64,000 nt of DNA from Megasphaera hutchinsoni (GTDB taxonomy: Bacteria; Bacillota; Negativicutes; Veillonellales; Megasphaeraceae). How positions within the stretch are numbered: position 1 is the stretch's first letter; each line of letters opens with the position of its first letter. The stretch spans positions 79,700-143,699 of the forward strand of contig NZ_KQ960941.1 of assembly GCF_001553405.1 (NCBI RefSeq), given 5' to 3'. Positions 28,883 through 38,883 of the stretch are shown piece by piece. Below the pieces are notes generated by a model. That model searched no databases. It saw only the letters and a program-made list of their open reading frames with translations, and was not told the origin of the DNA. The translations under genes and the position numbers were made by a program.

Positions 28883-31189
28883 ATGAGAAAACATATATGG
28901 GCAGCCGTTATGGCCGCTATATTCAGTACAACTGTATCAAGTATATATGTACAGGCGGAAAGTACTTATTTGACGGATAATGTGGTGGTACGAGCGGAAA
29001 ATGCACGTGCGAGGGCGAAAAAGCGTCCCGAAACGGTAACCATTATTACGAAGCAGGATATGAAAGAGAAAAAAATGCAAGATTTGCGGAATGTTTTGGA
29101 AGTGGTTCCGGGCGTTTCTTTCTCTGTCGATGGCATGAATCGCTCTGATTATTCTATTCGCGGTGCCGCCAGTCGGCATTGCCCGATTTTTGTTGATGGT
29201 CTTAAAGAAGCGGGCGAATATAGTAAGCTCATGGGTGCCGCCAATGAAATGGAACGGTTTTCGACTCATAATATGGCCCGGGTTGAAGTGGTGCGCGGCG
29301 TATCGGGAGCCCGATACGGTTCCGATGCGGTAGGCGGTGCCATTCGTATTGTTACGAAACGACCGGTTAAAACAAACGCTTACTTTGATTATGAATATCG
29401 GGTAGTGGCTCACGATAAAAACGATGAATATACCTATCGCTTGGGTATGGATATGGTAGGAAAACGAATGCAGGCACAAGTATCGGTGGCCGATAATACT
29501 ACGGCTCCCTATTATAATTGGCAGTATGCGGATTATAATTTACCCTATATGACAGATAAAAATTTCCCTGATGTTAAAACCATGGATACGGCTCATTGGC
29601 CGAAGAATCATACGTTTATTCAAGATAATTTCAGCGGTTCGCGTCGCCATTTAGAAGGACGGTTATTTTTTCAACCGACATCGCGTACGGAAGTCATGTA
29701 TGGGTTTCATCGCCTGAATGACGATACGAGGACGTCTGAGTTTTTAGGGCACTATTCTTTTGAATGGTGGCTTAGAGGGGATTGGCCCGAAGCATTAACA
29801 GAAAAAAATAAGGGTTTCTTTTATACGGAGTATATGGATATAGCTAATCATATTCAACGGGATACTAACCAAGGATATATTTCGTACGGTTGGAATACAG
29901 GCGATATAAAATTGCGGGTGAAAGATTCGCACTATGGTAAGTTGACGAATACGTATTTAAATACTACTTTTCTGAAAAATAAGTCGTCCGATTGGCTGGA
30001 AAGCGGCGATCGCTCTTATGATATGGAATTAAACTGGTATGGGAATCCCAAACATTCGATTACCGTAACCGCACAACGGAAAAAATCGTACGGCATAGGA
30101 ACCCGTCTGCGTACCACTAATGAAGCGGGAAGTTTTAAGTATCACTATTGGGAATATAATGCTTGGGGTTACGGTGACGGTATTTGGGAAACGACAGAAA
30201 AAAAACAGCTTTATCGCGCGGATATGGAGGAATGGAACGCGGCTATTACCGACACGTATACACCTAATGATAAAATAACCGTTGTGCCCACTTTGCGATA
30301 TACGCATCATACGACAGGGCATAGACCGACCGTCGGGTTAGGTATTATTTATAAAAGTGATGACCGGACGAAAATAAAGGTAAATGTCGGGACAGGGTTT
30401 TCTACGCCCGGCATGATGGAAATGTATCATCACTTTATGATGAAACCGTTTACTCCTATTACAGAAGATGGGGTGGTAACGGATTGTTATCAGGACTTTA
30501 AAGATAAAAATGGTAACTCACAAAGAGTATATTTTTATCCTGGCTGGTATTTTCAAGGAAATCCTGCCTTAATACCGGAAAAAGCTTTGGGGTTTGATAT
30601 ATCTCTGGAAAAAGAATATACTCATGGACAAGGACGACTTACGGCATTTTATAATCATATTACCGATTATCTTAATTTGTATTACACCTTAAAAAAATTA
30701 GAAGTAGATCCGGATGATCCTTTAACAAATTTAAATGATACGCGGATTTACAGTTATAGCAATCTCAAACGGGTGACGTTGGCCGGTGTGGAAGCGGAAT
30801 ATACGCATCGGTTTGATAAGCATTGGAGCCTTACTGCATCGGCAACGTATTTACATGCAGTCGATGATAGTACGGGAAAACGTCTGACGATGAAACCGTT
30901 ATGGAAATATATTTATTCGCTGAATTACAAAAATAAGGCATGGCATGGAACATTATGGGGAGAATATAATACAAATTATATCGATATTTTTGACCGCAAA
31001 CACATCAAGTTTGAACGTATTGAAGAAGGGTATGAAAAGAATTACGGTATTGCCAACCTGTTGATAGAACGACAGGTGACACCGTCACTTTCGTATTACT
31101 TCGGCGTTAATAATCTCTTCCATTATCAATCGACCAGTTTAAATATTCGCGGTCGTATATTCCGTATAGGAGGGAGTTTGCAATTTTAA
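28883..31189 (+). CDS. TonB-dependent outer membrane receptor
   Basis: Outer-membrane active transporter energised by TonB, 768 residues. A signal peptide (MRKHIWAAVMAAIFSTTVSS, cleaved near VQA-ES) is followed by a TonB-box-like region, the plug domain (RPETVTIITKQDMKEKKMQD, VVPGVSFSVDG, ARVEVVRGVSGARYGSDAVG) and a 22-strand barrel ending in the aromatic RGRIFRIGGSLQF, the usual C-terminal insertion signal. The ligand is likely an iron chelate, haem or cobalamin, but cannot be chosen. Start at 28883 is set by AGAGGGGAG and the signal peptide; an upstream in-frame ATG is within the promoter. GC and codon use are a little higher than neighbours, so it may have been acquired. Confidence 0.92.
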   Translation: MRKHIWAAVMAAIFSTTVSSIYVQAESTYLTDNVVVRAENARARAKKRPETVTIITKQDMKEKKMQDLRNVLEVVPGVSFSVDGMNRSDYSIRGAASRHCPIFVDGLKEAGEYSKLMGAANEMERFSTHNMARVEVVRGVSGARYGSDAVGGAIRIVTKRPVKTNAYFDYEYRVVAHDKNDEYTYRLGMDMVGKRMQAQVSVADNTTAPYYNWQYADYNLPYMTDKNFPDVKTMDTAHWPKNHTFIQDNFSGSRRHLEGRLFFQPTSRTEVMYGFHRLNDDTRTSEFLGHYSFEWWLRGDWPEALTEKNKGFFYTEYMDIANHIQRDTNQGYISYGWNTGDIKLRVKDSHYGKLTNTYLNTTFLKNKSSDWLESGDRSYDMELNWYGNPKHSITVTAQRKKSYGIGTRLRTTNEAGSFKYHYWEYNAWGYGDGIWETTEKKQLYRADMEEWNAAITDTYTPNDKITVVPTLRYTHHTTGHRPTVGLGIIYKSDDRTKIKVNVGTGFSTPGMMEMYHHFMMKPFTPITEDGVVTDCYQDFKDKNGNSQRVYFYPGWYFQGNPALIPEKALGFDISLEKEYTHGQGRLTAFYNHITDYLNLYYTLKKLEVDPDDPLTNLNDTRIYSYSNLKRVTLAGVEAEYTHRFDKHWSLTASATYLHAVDDSTGKRLTMKPLWKYIYSLNYKNKAWHGTLWGEYNTNYIDIFDRKHIKFERIEEGYEKNYGIANLLIERQVTPSLSYYFGVNNLFHYQSTSLNIRGRIFRIGGSLQF

Positions 31190-31219
31190 TGCGTTCGGGT
31201 GAAAGAAAGGAAAAGTTTC

Positions 31220-31337
31220 TTTACAGATATAGACGAATATAGTATAATATCTAGTGTCGTACGGGTACTCGGTGTTACGCTTTCTCCAGCGCATACTTAG
31301 TGCTTTGCGAATGACGATATATTAGGAGGAATGCTAT
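31220..31337 (+). promoter_or_regulatory. rpsO promoter and 5' leader
   Basis: TTTACA (31220-31225), a 17-base spacer and TATAAT (31243-31248) make a strong promoter. It is followed by a roughly 85-base leader with a hairpin CGCT-TTCTCC-AGCG and further possible pairing to the region near the ribosome binding site AGGAGG. S15 leaders are autoregulatory in many bacteria; here that is inferred. Confidence 0.65.
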
Positions 31338-31604
31338 ATGTTAAGTGTTGAAGCAAAAAAAGATATTATTGCTAAATTTGGTAAGAATGAAGCAGATACG
31401 GGATCTCCGGAAGTACAAATCGCGTTACTTACGAGCCGTATTTTGTATTTAACAGAACATTTACGGAGTCACAAAAAGGATCACGCATCTCGTCGGGGTT
31501 TATTAAAATTAGTTGGGCAACGTCGTAACTTGCTTAGCTATTTACAAAAACATAACTTGGAACGGTATCGTGCAATTCTTGAAAAATTGAACTTACGTAA
31601 ATAA
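31338..31604 (+). CDS. rpsO: 30S ribosomal protein S15
   Basis: Early-assembling protein of the 30S platform. The 88 residues match family length exactly, with the conserved [35 protein letters not shown] and [12 protein letters not shown] that contact 16S rRNA. Linked upstream of pnp, the universal rpsO-pnp pairing, but separated from it by a terminator and a long hairpin. Confidence 0.98.
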   Translation: MLSVEAKKDIIAKFGKNEADTGSPEVQIALLTSRILYLTEHLRSHKKDHASRRGLLKLVGQRRNLLSYLQKHNLERYRAILEKLNLRK

Positions 31605-31616
31605 TTTGCACACTGG

Positions 31617-31648
31617 GAGGCTGATGTGGATGCATCAGCCTCTTTTTT
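31617..31648 (+). terminator. rpsO terminator
   Basis: GAGGCTGATG and CATCAGCCTC form a perfect 10-bp stem with a TGGATG loop, followed by TTTTTT. Confidence 0.93.
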
Positions 31649-31656
31649 AAAAGGGG

Positions 31657-31724
31657 TACAGGGTGGCAGGTAGTATGATGATGACGTAATACACGTACTT
31701 ATCATAGTGCCTGACACCTGTGCA
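31657..31724 (+). promoter_or_regulatory. long hairpin in the pnp leader
   Basis: ACAGGGTG, CAGG and TATGAT on the left arm (31659-31678) pair in register with ATCATA, CCTG and CACCTGT on the right arm (31701-31721), giving an imperfect stem of about 20 bp just before the pnp ribosome binding site. In E. coli a comparable pnp leader hairpin is cut by RNase III and then used by PNPase to limit its own synthesis. A similar role here is inferred. Confidence 0.55.
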
Positions 31725-31746
31725 GAAAATGTATAGGAGGATGAGT

Positions 31747-33894
31747 ATGGAAGAAAAGAAGTTTCATATGGAGTTTGCCGGTAGACCGCTTACGGTAGAA
31801 GTCGGCAAATTAGCTAAACAGGCGAGTGGTGCCGCATTGGTTCGGTACGGTGATACAGCTGTATTTGTGACTGCAACGGGATCTAAGGATGCTCGAGAAG
31901 ATGCAGATTTTTTCCCGCTTACAGTAGATTATGAAGAAAAAATGTATTCCGTAGGTAAGATTCCCGGCGGATTTATTAAAAGGGAAGGAAAACCGCCTGA
32001 ATCAGCGACCTTATTTGCACGGTTAATCGATCGTCCCATTCGTCCATTATTTCCCAAAACCTATCGCCATGATGTACATGTCGTTGCATACGATTTTTGT
32101 GTAGACCATGACAATGCTCCGGAAATTGCTGCTATGATTGGTGCATCTGTAGCTTTGAGTATGTCCCATATTCCTTTTGCCGGACCTATTGCAGGGGTGC
32201 GGGTAGGACGAGTTGATGGTACTTTTGTTATTAATCCAACGGTAGCACAAAGTGAAAAGAGCGATATGGATATTGTGGTTGCCGGTACGAAGGATGCTAT
32301 TTTAATGGTTGAAGGGGGCGCTAAACAAGTTCCCGAAGCAGATATGTTAGATGCTATCATGGCTGCTCATGAAGAAATTAAAAAGGTAATTGCTTTTCAA
32401 GAAAGTTTCTTAGATGAAATTAGTGTGCCCAAACAGGAATTTGTAGAAGTAGAACCGCCCATTGATATGGTAGAAGCAATTCATGCGTATGGCGAAACCG
32501 CCATGAAAGAAGCCGTATTTACATCGGATAAAATGGCGCGGGAAGAAAAGATGAATGCCGTAGAAACGGATATTTATGATCATTTTGCAGACATCTATCC
32601 GGAAGATATGTCTACGGTTGGAGTAATTACACAAAAGATGATCAAAGAAATTGTTCGCCATATGATTGCTGTCGATAAAATTCGTCCGGATGGGCGTAAG
32701 GTCAATGAAGTGCGTCCTGTAAGTTGTGAAGTGGGCTTATTTGCACGTACACATGGTACGGGGTTATTCACGCGTGGACAAACACAAATTTTGAGTTTTG
32801 CGACGTTAGCTCCGCTTTCTGAATCACAGCATATTGATGGCGTGGGGATGGAAACAGATCGTCGTTATATGCATCATTATAATTTTCCTTCTTTTAGTGT
32901 AGGTGAAACGAAGTCATCCCGTGGACCGGGACGCAGGGAAATTGGTCATGGTAAACTGGCAGAACGAGCATTAACGCAAGTATTGCCGACGGAAGAAGAA
33001 TTTCCTTATGCTATTCGGGTTGTATCGGAAGTATTAGAATCGAATGGTTCCAGTTCTATGGGTAGTGTGTGCGGTAGTACATTGGCCTTAATGGATGCAG
33101 GTGTGCCGTTACAAGCACCCGTATCAGGTGTAGCGATGGGACTCGTTACGAAAGGCGACGATTTTACGATTTTAACGGATATTCAAGGTATGGAAGATGC
33201 CCTTGGCGATATGGATTTCAAGGTAGCTGGTACGATGAAAGGGGTAACAGCTATTCAGATGGATATAAAAATCAAAGGCCTTCGCAGGGAAATTTTGGAA
33301 CAAGCTTTACAGCAAGCACATGAAGGACGTATCCATATTATGGAAAAAATGCTGGCAGCTATTCAGCAGCCGCGAGAAGAATTGTCGCCTTATGCACCGC
33401 GAATTATTACGCTACATATTCATCCGGATAAAATTCGTGATGTCATTGGACCGGGGGGCAAGATGATCAAACAGATAACGGAAGAAACGGGAGCTAAAAT
33501 AGATATTGACGACTCCGGATTAATTTATATTGCTTCTGTTGATGCAGCCGGTGGCAATAAGGCAAAAACATGGATTGAAAATCTGACAAAAGACGTTGAA
33601 GTAGGCGAAGTTTATGAAGGAAAGGTAACGCGTATTATGAACTTCGGTGCTTTTGTAGAAATATTGCCTGGAAAAGAAGGGATGGTACATATTTCTCAGC
33701 TTGCACCGGAACGAGTTGAAAAGGTGGAAGATGTCGTTCAGGTGGGAGATGAAATTGTCGTTAAATGTATCGAAATCGACGACCAGGGGCGTGTTAATTT
33801 ATCAAGAAAAGTCTTGTTAACGGGCGATACATCCGATGGACGGTCTCATCAGAAACGCCGTTCAGGGCATCGTCCCAATGGAATGAGGAAATGA
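31747..33894 (+). CDS. pnp: polyribonucleotide nucleotidyltransferase (PNPase)
   Basis: Trimeric phosphorolytic 3'-5' exoribonuclease of mRNA turnover. The 715 residues contain two RNase PH-like domains (first ending near residue 220; second with [13 protein letters not shown] and [13 protein letters not shown] and the catalytic [10 protein letters not shown]), an alpha-helical linker, a KH domain ([20 protein letters not shown], around residue 565) and an S1 domain ([20 protein letters not shown]). The ATG at 31747 sits six bases after AGGAGG; the ATG at 31741 touches that site and is less likely. Overlaps dut by four bases. Confidence 0.97.
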   Translation: MEEKKFHMEFAGRPLTVEVGKLAKQASGAALVRYGDTAVFVTATGSKDAREDADFFPLTVDYEEKMYSVGKIPGGFIKREGKPPESATLFARLIDRPIRPLFPKTYRHDVHVVAYDFCVDHDNAPEIAAMIGASVALSMSHIPFAGPIAGVRVGRVDGTFVINPTVAQSEKSDMDIVVAGTKDAILMVEGGAKQVPEADMLDAIMAAHEEIKKVIAFQESFLDEISVPKQEFVEVEPPIDMVEAIHAYGETAMKEAVFTSDKMAREEKMNAVETDIYDHFADIYPEDMSTVGVITQKMIKEIVRHMIAVDKIRPDGRKVNEVRPVSCEVGLFARTHGTGLFTRGQTQILSFATLAPLSESQHIDGVGMETDRRYMHHYNFPSFSVGETKSSRGPGRREIGHGKLAERALTQVLPTEEEFPYAIRVVSEVLESNGSSSMGSVCGSTLALMDAGVPLQAPVSGVAMGLVTKGDDFTILTDIQGMEDALGDMDFKVAGTMKGVTAIQMDIKIKGLRREILEQALQQAHEGRIHIMEKMLAAIQQPREELSPYAPRIITLHIHPDKIRDVIGPGGKMIKQITEETGAKIDIDDSGLIYIASVDAAGGNKAKTWIENLTKDVEVGEVYEGKVTRIMNFGAFVEILPGKEGMVHISQLAPERVEKVEDVVQVGDEIVVKCIEIDDQGRVNLSRKVLLTGDTSDGRSHQKRRSGHRPNGMRK

Positions 33895-34343
33895 CAATGA
33901 CACGAGGATTTAAAATTGTAAAAAAATATGCAGATCAAGATATTACCTTACCCGTGCGGAAGACAACGGGGAGTGCAGGGTATGATTTAGCGGCAGCAGA
34001 AACAGTAACGTTGCTGCCACATGCGATTACTATCGTACCTACGGGAGTTAAAGCGTATATGCAGGAAGATGAATATCTGTCTATTTTTATCCGTTCTAGT
34101 TTATCTTTTAAATACGGCTTGATGTTAGCTAATGGCACGGGAATTATTGACAGTGATTATTATAATAATAGTGATAATGAGGGACATATCATGATTGCAT
34201 ATTATAATACGGCTGAAGAGCCTTATACAATACAAAAAGGTGAACGTATTGGGCAAGGTATCTTTATGAAGTACTTTACCGTCGATGGTGATACCGTTAC
34301 GGCTGTTCGTACGGGAGGTATTGGTAGTACGGGGAAAGTATAG
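33891..34343 (+). CDS. dut: dUTP diphosphatase
   Basis: Trimeric dUTPase that keeps uracil out of DNA and supplies dUMP. The 150 residues show the five family motifs: [17 protein letters not shown], the GIIDSDY region with the catalytic Asp, [10 protein letters not shown], and the C-terminal P-loop-like RTGGIGSTG. The latter reads TGGIG where many have GGFG. It begins within the pnp stop in an ATGA overlap, and the terminator downstream closes the pnp-dut unit. Confidence 0.95.
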   Translation: MTMTRGFKIVKKYADQDITLPVRKTTGSAGYDLAAAETVTLLPHAITIVPTGVKAYMQEDEYLSIFIRSSLSFKYGLMLANGTGIIDSDYYNNSDNEGHIMIAYYNTAEEPYTIQKGERIGQGIFMKYFTVDGDTVTAVRTGGIGSTGKV

Positions 34344-34346
34344 TAA

Positions 34347-34386
34347 AAAGGGCGTCGGACAGGTATGTCTGAACGCCCTTTTTTGG
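34347..34386 (+). terminator. pnp-dut terminator
   Basis: GGGCGTCGGACA and TGTCTGAACGCCC form a stem with one mismatch/bulge around GGTA, then TTTTTT. Confidence 0.9.
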
Positions 34387-34398
34387 GGAGGAATAGAA

Positions 34399-34938
34399 AT
34401 GGACGTTGGTATGGAAACTTGTTTGGATAGCAAAGAAATTATGAAGGGCAAGGTGATTCGAGTAACCCTTGATACGGTGCGTATTAATGGGTTAGCGGAA
34501 CCGGCAATACGGGAAGTGGTTTGGCATAGAGGTGCGGCATGTGTATTGCCGATTACGGATGACGGGAAAATTCTTTTAGTTCGCCAATATCGGTATGCTC
34601 CAGGATGCGAGCTATTAGAAGTTCCGGCAGGTAAATTGGAAGGCGAAAAGGAAAGCCCTCGAGCATGTGCGGCACGGGAATTGTCTGAAGAAGGTGGTGT
34701 AGAAGCGGGTGAATTGATTGATTTGGGATTTATTTATACATCACCAGGATTTTGTAATGAGCGGTTGTATATGTTCTTAGGAAGGAAGCTAAAACAGGGG
34801 AAGCAACATTTAGATGCGGATGAATTTGTACAACTTGAAGAATATACACGGGAAGAAGTAGAAAATTTGATTGCTACAAATGAGATTGTTGATGCAAAAA
34901 CGATTGCTATTTTTATGAAAGCGAAGGCTTATTTATAA
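34399..34938 (+). CDS. NUDIX hydrolase (ADP-ribose pyrophosphatase-like)
   Basis: A 179-residue NUDIX enzyme cleaving nucleoside diphosphate-X compounds. The NUDIX box reads GKLEGEKESPRACAARELSE followed by EGG, with the metal-binding REL-EE core, and the preceding LLEVPAG and following FIYTSPGFCNERLYMFLG place it with ADP-ribose/ADP-sugar pyrophosphatases. Start at 34399 with GGGGAGG upstream; an earlier in-frame ATG lies inside the upstream terminator. It leads the deoB-pyrimidine phosphorylase cluster, where ribose-phosphate recycling would fit. Confidence 0.92.
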   Translation: MDVGMETCLDSKEIMKGKVIRVTLDTVRINGLAEPAIREVVWHRGAACVLPITDDGKILLVRQYRYAPGCELLEVPAGKLEGEKESPRACAARELSEEGGVEAGELIDLGFIYTSPGFCNERLYMFLGRKLKQGKQHLDADEFVQLEEYTREEVENLIATNEIVDAKTIAIFMKAKAYL

Positions 34939-34959
34939 GTATAAAAGGAGGGAAAAGGC

Positions 34960-36141
34960 ATGAACTTTAATCGTATTATTATTATCGTTATGGATAGCGT
35001 TGGTGCAGGGGACTCACGAGATGCGGCGGCTTTTGGGGATGCCGGTGCCGATACGTTGGGGCATATTGATGCAACTGTACCAGGTGGATTAAATATACCT
35101 CACATGAGAAGCATGGGGATGGGCGAGATTGCGAATATTCACCCTGATACTTCTATTGAAGTAGTTGGTTCGTACGGAAAAATGCAAGAAAAAGCAGCAG
35201 GAAAAGATACGACTAGTGGGCATTGGGAATTTATGGGAAATCCCCTAGCCCAGCCTTTTCCTACCTTTGCACATGCTTTTCCTCCAGATTTAGTTAAGAC
35301 TTTTCAAGAAAAAACAGGATATGGATATCTCGGTAATGAAATTGCTTCAGGAACGGAGATTATTGAGCGTTTAGGCCGTGAACATTTCCGGACAGGTAAG
35401 CCGATTATTTACACTTCTGCCGATAGCGTATTTCAAATTGCTGCACATAATGACGTGATTCCGCTCCAAGAATTATATCGTATCTGCGAAATTACACGCC
35501 ATGAAGTATGTGTAGGACCTTATGAAGTAGGACGCATTATTGCACGACCGTTTATTGGCACGCAAGGAAATTTTATTCGTACGGGTGATCGACGTGATTA
35601 TAGTCGTCTACCAAAACGAAAGATGGTTTTTTCTTATTTAAAAGAGGCAGGATATATGGTTATTGGTGTAGGGAAAATTGGTGATATTTATGCGCATGTT
35701 GATCTCACTGAATCGCATCACACCGCTAACAATACAGAAGATATGATCGTATTAACCGAGCAATTGCATAAGCATCGACAAGAAAAAGGACTGCTCATGG
35801 CCAACTTTGTCGATTTTGACAGTCAATTTGGTCATCGCAGAAATACGATTGGGTATGCTAAGGCGTTGGAAGATTTTGATGGAGATTTGGGACCTTTTAT
35901 GGCGCAATTGCAAGAAGATGAATTACTTATGATTACGGCGGATCATGGCAACGATCCTACTTGGCCTGGAAGTGATCATACGCGTGAACAAGTGCCATTG
36001 CTAGTATATAGTCCAGGCTTACGGCAAGCTGTTCATTTGGGTGTCCGTGAAACATATGCTGATTTAGGGCAAACGGTTATGGAGAACTTCGGTCTTACAG
36101 GCTTGGAAAAGGGAACAAGTTTCCTTACGCAATTGAAATAG
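34960..36141 (+). CDS. deoB: phosphopentomutase
   Basis: Converts (deoxy)ribose 1-phosphate to the 5-phosphate, linking nucleoside phosphorolysis to central metabolism. The 393 residues show the alkaline-phosphatase-fold metal ligands: MDSVGAGDSRDA at the start, GKDTTSGHWEFMG with the phospho-accepting Thr, VDFDSQFGHRRN, and ITADHGNDPTWPGSDHTRE. Full length. It lies 21 bases after the NUDIX gene and nine before the nucleoside phosphorylase, forming a nucleoside-salvage operon. Confidence 0.97.
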   Translation: MNFNRIIIIVMDSVGAGDSRDAAAFGDAGADTLGHIDATVPGGLNIPHMRSMGMGEIANIHPDTSIEVVGSYGKMQEKAAGKDTTSGHWEFMGNPLAQPFPTFAHAFPPDLVKTFQEKTGYGYLGNEIASGTEIIERLGREHFRTGKPIIYTSADSVFQIAAHNDVIPLQELYRICEITRHEVCVGPYEVGRIIARPFIGTQGNFIRTGDRRDYSRLPKRKMVFSYLKEAGYMVIGVGKIGDIYAHVDLTESHHTANNTEDMIVLTEQLHKHRQEKGLLMANFVDFDSQFGHRRNTIGYAKALEDFDGDLGPFMAQLQEDELLMITADHGNDPTWPGSDHTREQVPLLVYSPGLRQAVHLGVRETYADLGQTVMENFGLTGLEKGTSFLTQLK

Positions 36142-36150
36142 GAGAAAAAA

Positions 36151-37464
36151 ATGTGGCCTCAAGATTGCATTATACATAAACGAGATGGAGGGGAACTGTC
36201 CCGCAAGGAAATTTATCGCTTTATTACCGACTATACGAGCGGCAATATTCCGGATTATCAAGCGGCTGCCTGGCTTATGGCGGTATATTTACAAGGCATG
36301 ACGGCTAGGGAAACGACAGACTTGGCATTGGCCATGGCACATTCCGGCCGAATTGCCGATTTATCAACCGTGCCGGGAATAAAAGTAGATAAACACAGTA
36401 CCGGTGGCATTGCCGATACGACGACGCTTATTGTAGTGCCTTTAGTAGCGGCGGCCGGTGTACCGGTTGCTAAAATGAGCGGGCGTGGCCTTGGCTTTAC
36501 TGGGGGCACCTTAGATAAATTGGAAGCTATTCCCGGTTTTTCCACGCAATTGACACCGAACCGATTTTTACAACAGATTCGACAACATGGTGCGGCTGTT
36601 ATGGGACAGACAACCGACTTGGCACCTGCCGATAAACTATTATATGCATTGCGGGATGCTACTGGAACAGTAGAAAGTTTGCCGTTGATTGCCGCTTCGA
36701 TTATGAGTAAAAAAATTGCCGCCGGCGCGGATGCGGTAGTATTGGACGTGAAGTACGGTGACGGTGCGTTTATGAAAACGCCGGCACAGGCCCGGCAATT
36801 AGCACAAAAAATGGTGGACATCGGCACGCTGGCCGGCTTGCCTACTTGTGCCGTGCTCACGTCCATGGAGGCTCCGTTGGGAACGGCGATCGGGAACAGC
36901 TTGGAAATTGATGAAGCCGTGGAAACGTTGGCGGGAAAAGGGAATTCACGATTGGCGGCAGTGGTGGAAGAAATTGGCAGTCGCATGTTGTACATGGCAC
37001 ATTGTACGGATACTGTGGCGGCCGGAAGAGAAAAATTGCAAGCCGTTTGGAAAAGCGGTGCAGGGTTAAAAAAATTTAAAGAACTTATTCGCACACAAGG
37101 GGGCGAAACCGACTGGATAGGAAAACACGCCTTAACGCAAGCCCCTTTTGTGTATACGGCGGTTTCCACGGAAGGCGGTTATATTACTGCTATTAAAGCT
37201 AAAACATTGGGAGAAATTGCCATGCGTATGGGTGCCGGTCGAGCTAAAAAAGAAGATGCCGTACAACCGATGGTGGGGATTCGTTTGTTTAAAGAACTAT
37301 ATGATCCCGTACGACCGGGGGAACCGTTATTCACGTTGTACAGCATGACGGAAGATAATCTGCCGCAATTGGCGTTACAAGCGGCGGCGGCCATTACTGT
37401 TGACGCACAATTACCGAATAACCCCGCCTCCGTTATAGGCGGCAGTATAGAAGCAACCATATAA
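36151..37464 (+). CDS. deoA: pyrimidine-nucleoside (thymidine) phosphorylase
   Basis: Dimeric enzyme releasing (deoxy)ribose 1-phosphate from pyrimidine nucleosides. The 437 residues are full length with the phosphate-binding signature VDKHSTGGIADTTTL (around residue 80), MSGRGLGFTGGTLDKLE and the catalytic core VLDVKYGDGAFMKT. The split between thymidine- and broad-specificity enzymes is not resolvable by eye. Its product is the substrate of the adjacent deoB. From here to rlmD the DNA becomes noticeably richer in G and C than upstream. Confidence 0.93.
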   Translation: MWPQDCIIHKRDGGELSRKEIYRFITDYTSGNIPDYQAAAWLMAVYLQGMTARETTDLALAMAHSGRIADLSTVPGIKVDKHSTGGIADTTTLIVVPLVAAAGVPVAKMSGRGLGFTGGTLDKLEAIPGFSTQLTPNRFLQQIRQHGAAVMGQTTDLAPADKLLYALRDATGTVESLPLIAASIMSKKIAAGADAVVLDVKYGDGAFMKTPAQARQLAQKMVDIGTLAGLPTCAVLTSMEAPLGTAIGNSLEIDEAVETLAGKGNSRLAAVVEEIGSRMLYMAHCTDTVAAGREKLQAVWKSGAGLKKFKELIRTQGGETDWIGKHALTQAPFVYTAVSTEGGYITAIKAKTLGEIAMRMGAGRAKKEDAVQPMVGIRLFKELYDPVRPGEPLFTLYSMTEDNLPQLALQAAAAITVDAQLPNNPASVIGGSIEATI

Positions 37465-37500
37465 AATAAGCGATACATAAGGAAGGAACAGAAACCATAC

Positions 37501-38883
37501 ATGAAAGAACAACGTACGATTCCTGTAACCAAGGGAAAGACATATGAAATAGAGATTATACGACTGGGAACGAACGGGGAAGGCGTGGGAAAATATCAGG
37601 ATTTTACCGTATTTATCCCCTATGCACTGCCGGGAGAGCGGATTGTGGCCGTCATTACGACGGTAAAAAAAACATATGCTGTGGGAAAACTGCGGCAAGT
37701 ATTATGTGCTTCGCCGGCACGAGTAGTCCCTACCTGTGCAGTATATTATCGGTGCGGGGCCTGTCAATTGCAACATTTTTCATATGACGGTGAATTACAA
37801 GAAAAACAACGACAAGTACAAGATGCGTTAACGCGTATCGGACACATAACGAATGTACCCGTACTGCCTACGTTAGGTGCGGCAACCCCGTGGAACTATC
37901 GCAATAAAATGCAATTTCCCGTAGGCGAAGATAAAAAAAATACACTGTCTATCGGTTGTTTTGCGGCGGCTACACATAACGTCATTAATGTGGAACATTG
38001 TGCCATTCAAAAAGAAGAAAATAACCAAATTGTGCGTATTGTACGGCAATGGATGAAGGATTTTAAAATTCCCGCCTATGATGAAGATAAATGTACCGGT
38101 ATGATTCGTCATATTATGGGACGGGTGGGGGTGAAAACCGGCGAAATTATGGTCTGTATTGTGACCGCTTGCGAGTGTATCCCTCATATAAAAGATTTGA
38201 TTCGCCGCTTGCGACAGGAGATTCCCGGTCTAACCGCCGTCATACAAAATATTAACACCGGACATACTAATGTCATTTTAGGAAGAAAAACGCGAACACT
38301 ATATGGACAGGATACGATACACGATGCCATAGGAAATTTGCGGTTTCATATTTCGGCACAATCATTTTTTCAAGTTAACAGCGAACAAGCACAACGGCTG
38401 TACGAAAAGGCGTTGGAATTTGCCGATTTAAAAGGAAATGAAATTGTTGCCGATGTTTACTGCGGCACGGGGACGATAACCTTATTTTTAGCACAAAAAG
38501 CAAAACAAGTGTATGGTATTGAAATTGTTCCTTCCGCCATAAAAGATGCTATCCGGAATGCGCGGGATAACCATGTTAAAAATGCGGAATTTATTTTAGG
38601 CGATGCCGTATACAAATTGCCGGAACTTATTAAAAACGGCGTGCGACCGCAAGTTATTGTTTTAGACCCGCCGCGTGCAGGGTGCGGCGAACCGGTATTA
38701 CGCGCGATTGGTCGCAGTCAACCGGAACGGGTCGTATACGTTTCTTGTAATCCCGCAACCTTAGCACGAGATTTGGCCTGTTTACAAACCTACGGTTATA
38801 AAACCGAACGCGTGCAACCGGTAGATATGTTTAGCCGTACGCATCACGTCGAGAGCGTTGCAGTAATGTCCAAGGCGGATTAG
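37501..38883 (+). CDS. rlmD: 23S rRNA (uracil-C5)-methyltransferase, RlmD/RumA family
   Basis: SAM-dependent methyltransferase acting on 23S rRNA uridines (U1939 in E. coli). The 460 residues comprise an N-terminal TRAM domain (IRLGTNGEGVGKYQDFTVFI), an Fe-S cluster binding set (CAVYYRCGACQLQHF plus a later Cys), and the methyltransferase fold with ADVYCGTGTITLFLAQ (SAM), VLDPPRAGC and the nucleophile in VSCNPATLARDL. Firmicutes carry related RlmCD-type enzymes, so the exact target base is uncertain. Last core gene before the accessory island. Confidence 0.92.
   Translation: MKEQRTIPVTKGKTYEIEIIRLGTNGEGVGKYQDFTVFIPYALPGERIVAVITTVKKTYAVGKLRQVLCASPARVVPTCAVYYRCGACQLQHFSYDGELQEKQRQVQDALTRIGHITNVPVLPTLGAATPWNYRNKMQFPVGEDKKNTLSIGCFAAATHNVINVEHCAIQKEENNQIVRIVRQWMKDFKIPAYDEDKCTGMIRHIMGRVGVKTGEIMVCIVTACECIPHIKDLIRRLRQEIPGLTAVIQNINTGHTNVILGRKTRTLYGQDTIHDAIGNLRFHISAQSFFQVNSEQAQRLYEKALEFADLKGNEIVADVYCGTGTITLFLAQKAKQVYGIEIVPSAIKDAIRNARDNHVKNAEFILGDAVYKLPELIKNGVRPQVIVLDPPRAGCGEPVLRAIGRSQPERVVYVSCNPATLARDLACLQTYGYKTERVQPVDMFSRTHHVESVAVMSKAD

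Noticed and set aside
36258-37169. 303-codon open frame on the minus strand inside the nucleoside phosphorylase gene
   Set aside because: Antisense shadow of a clearly coding gene with all catalytic motifs; the product is Ser/Ala/Pro-rich without any domain.
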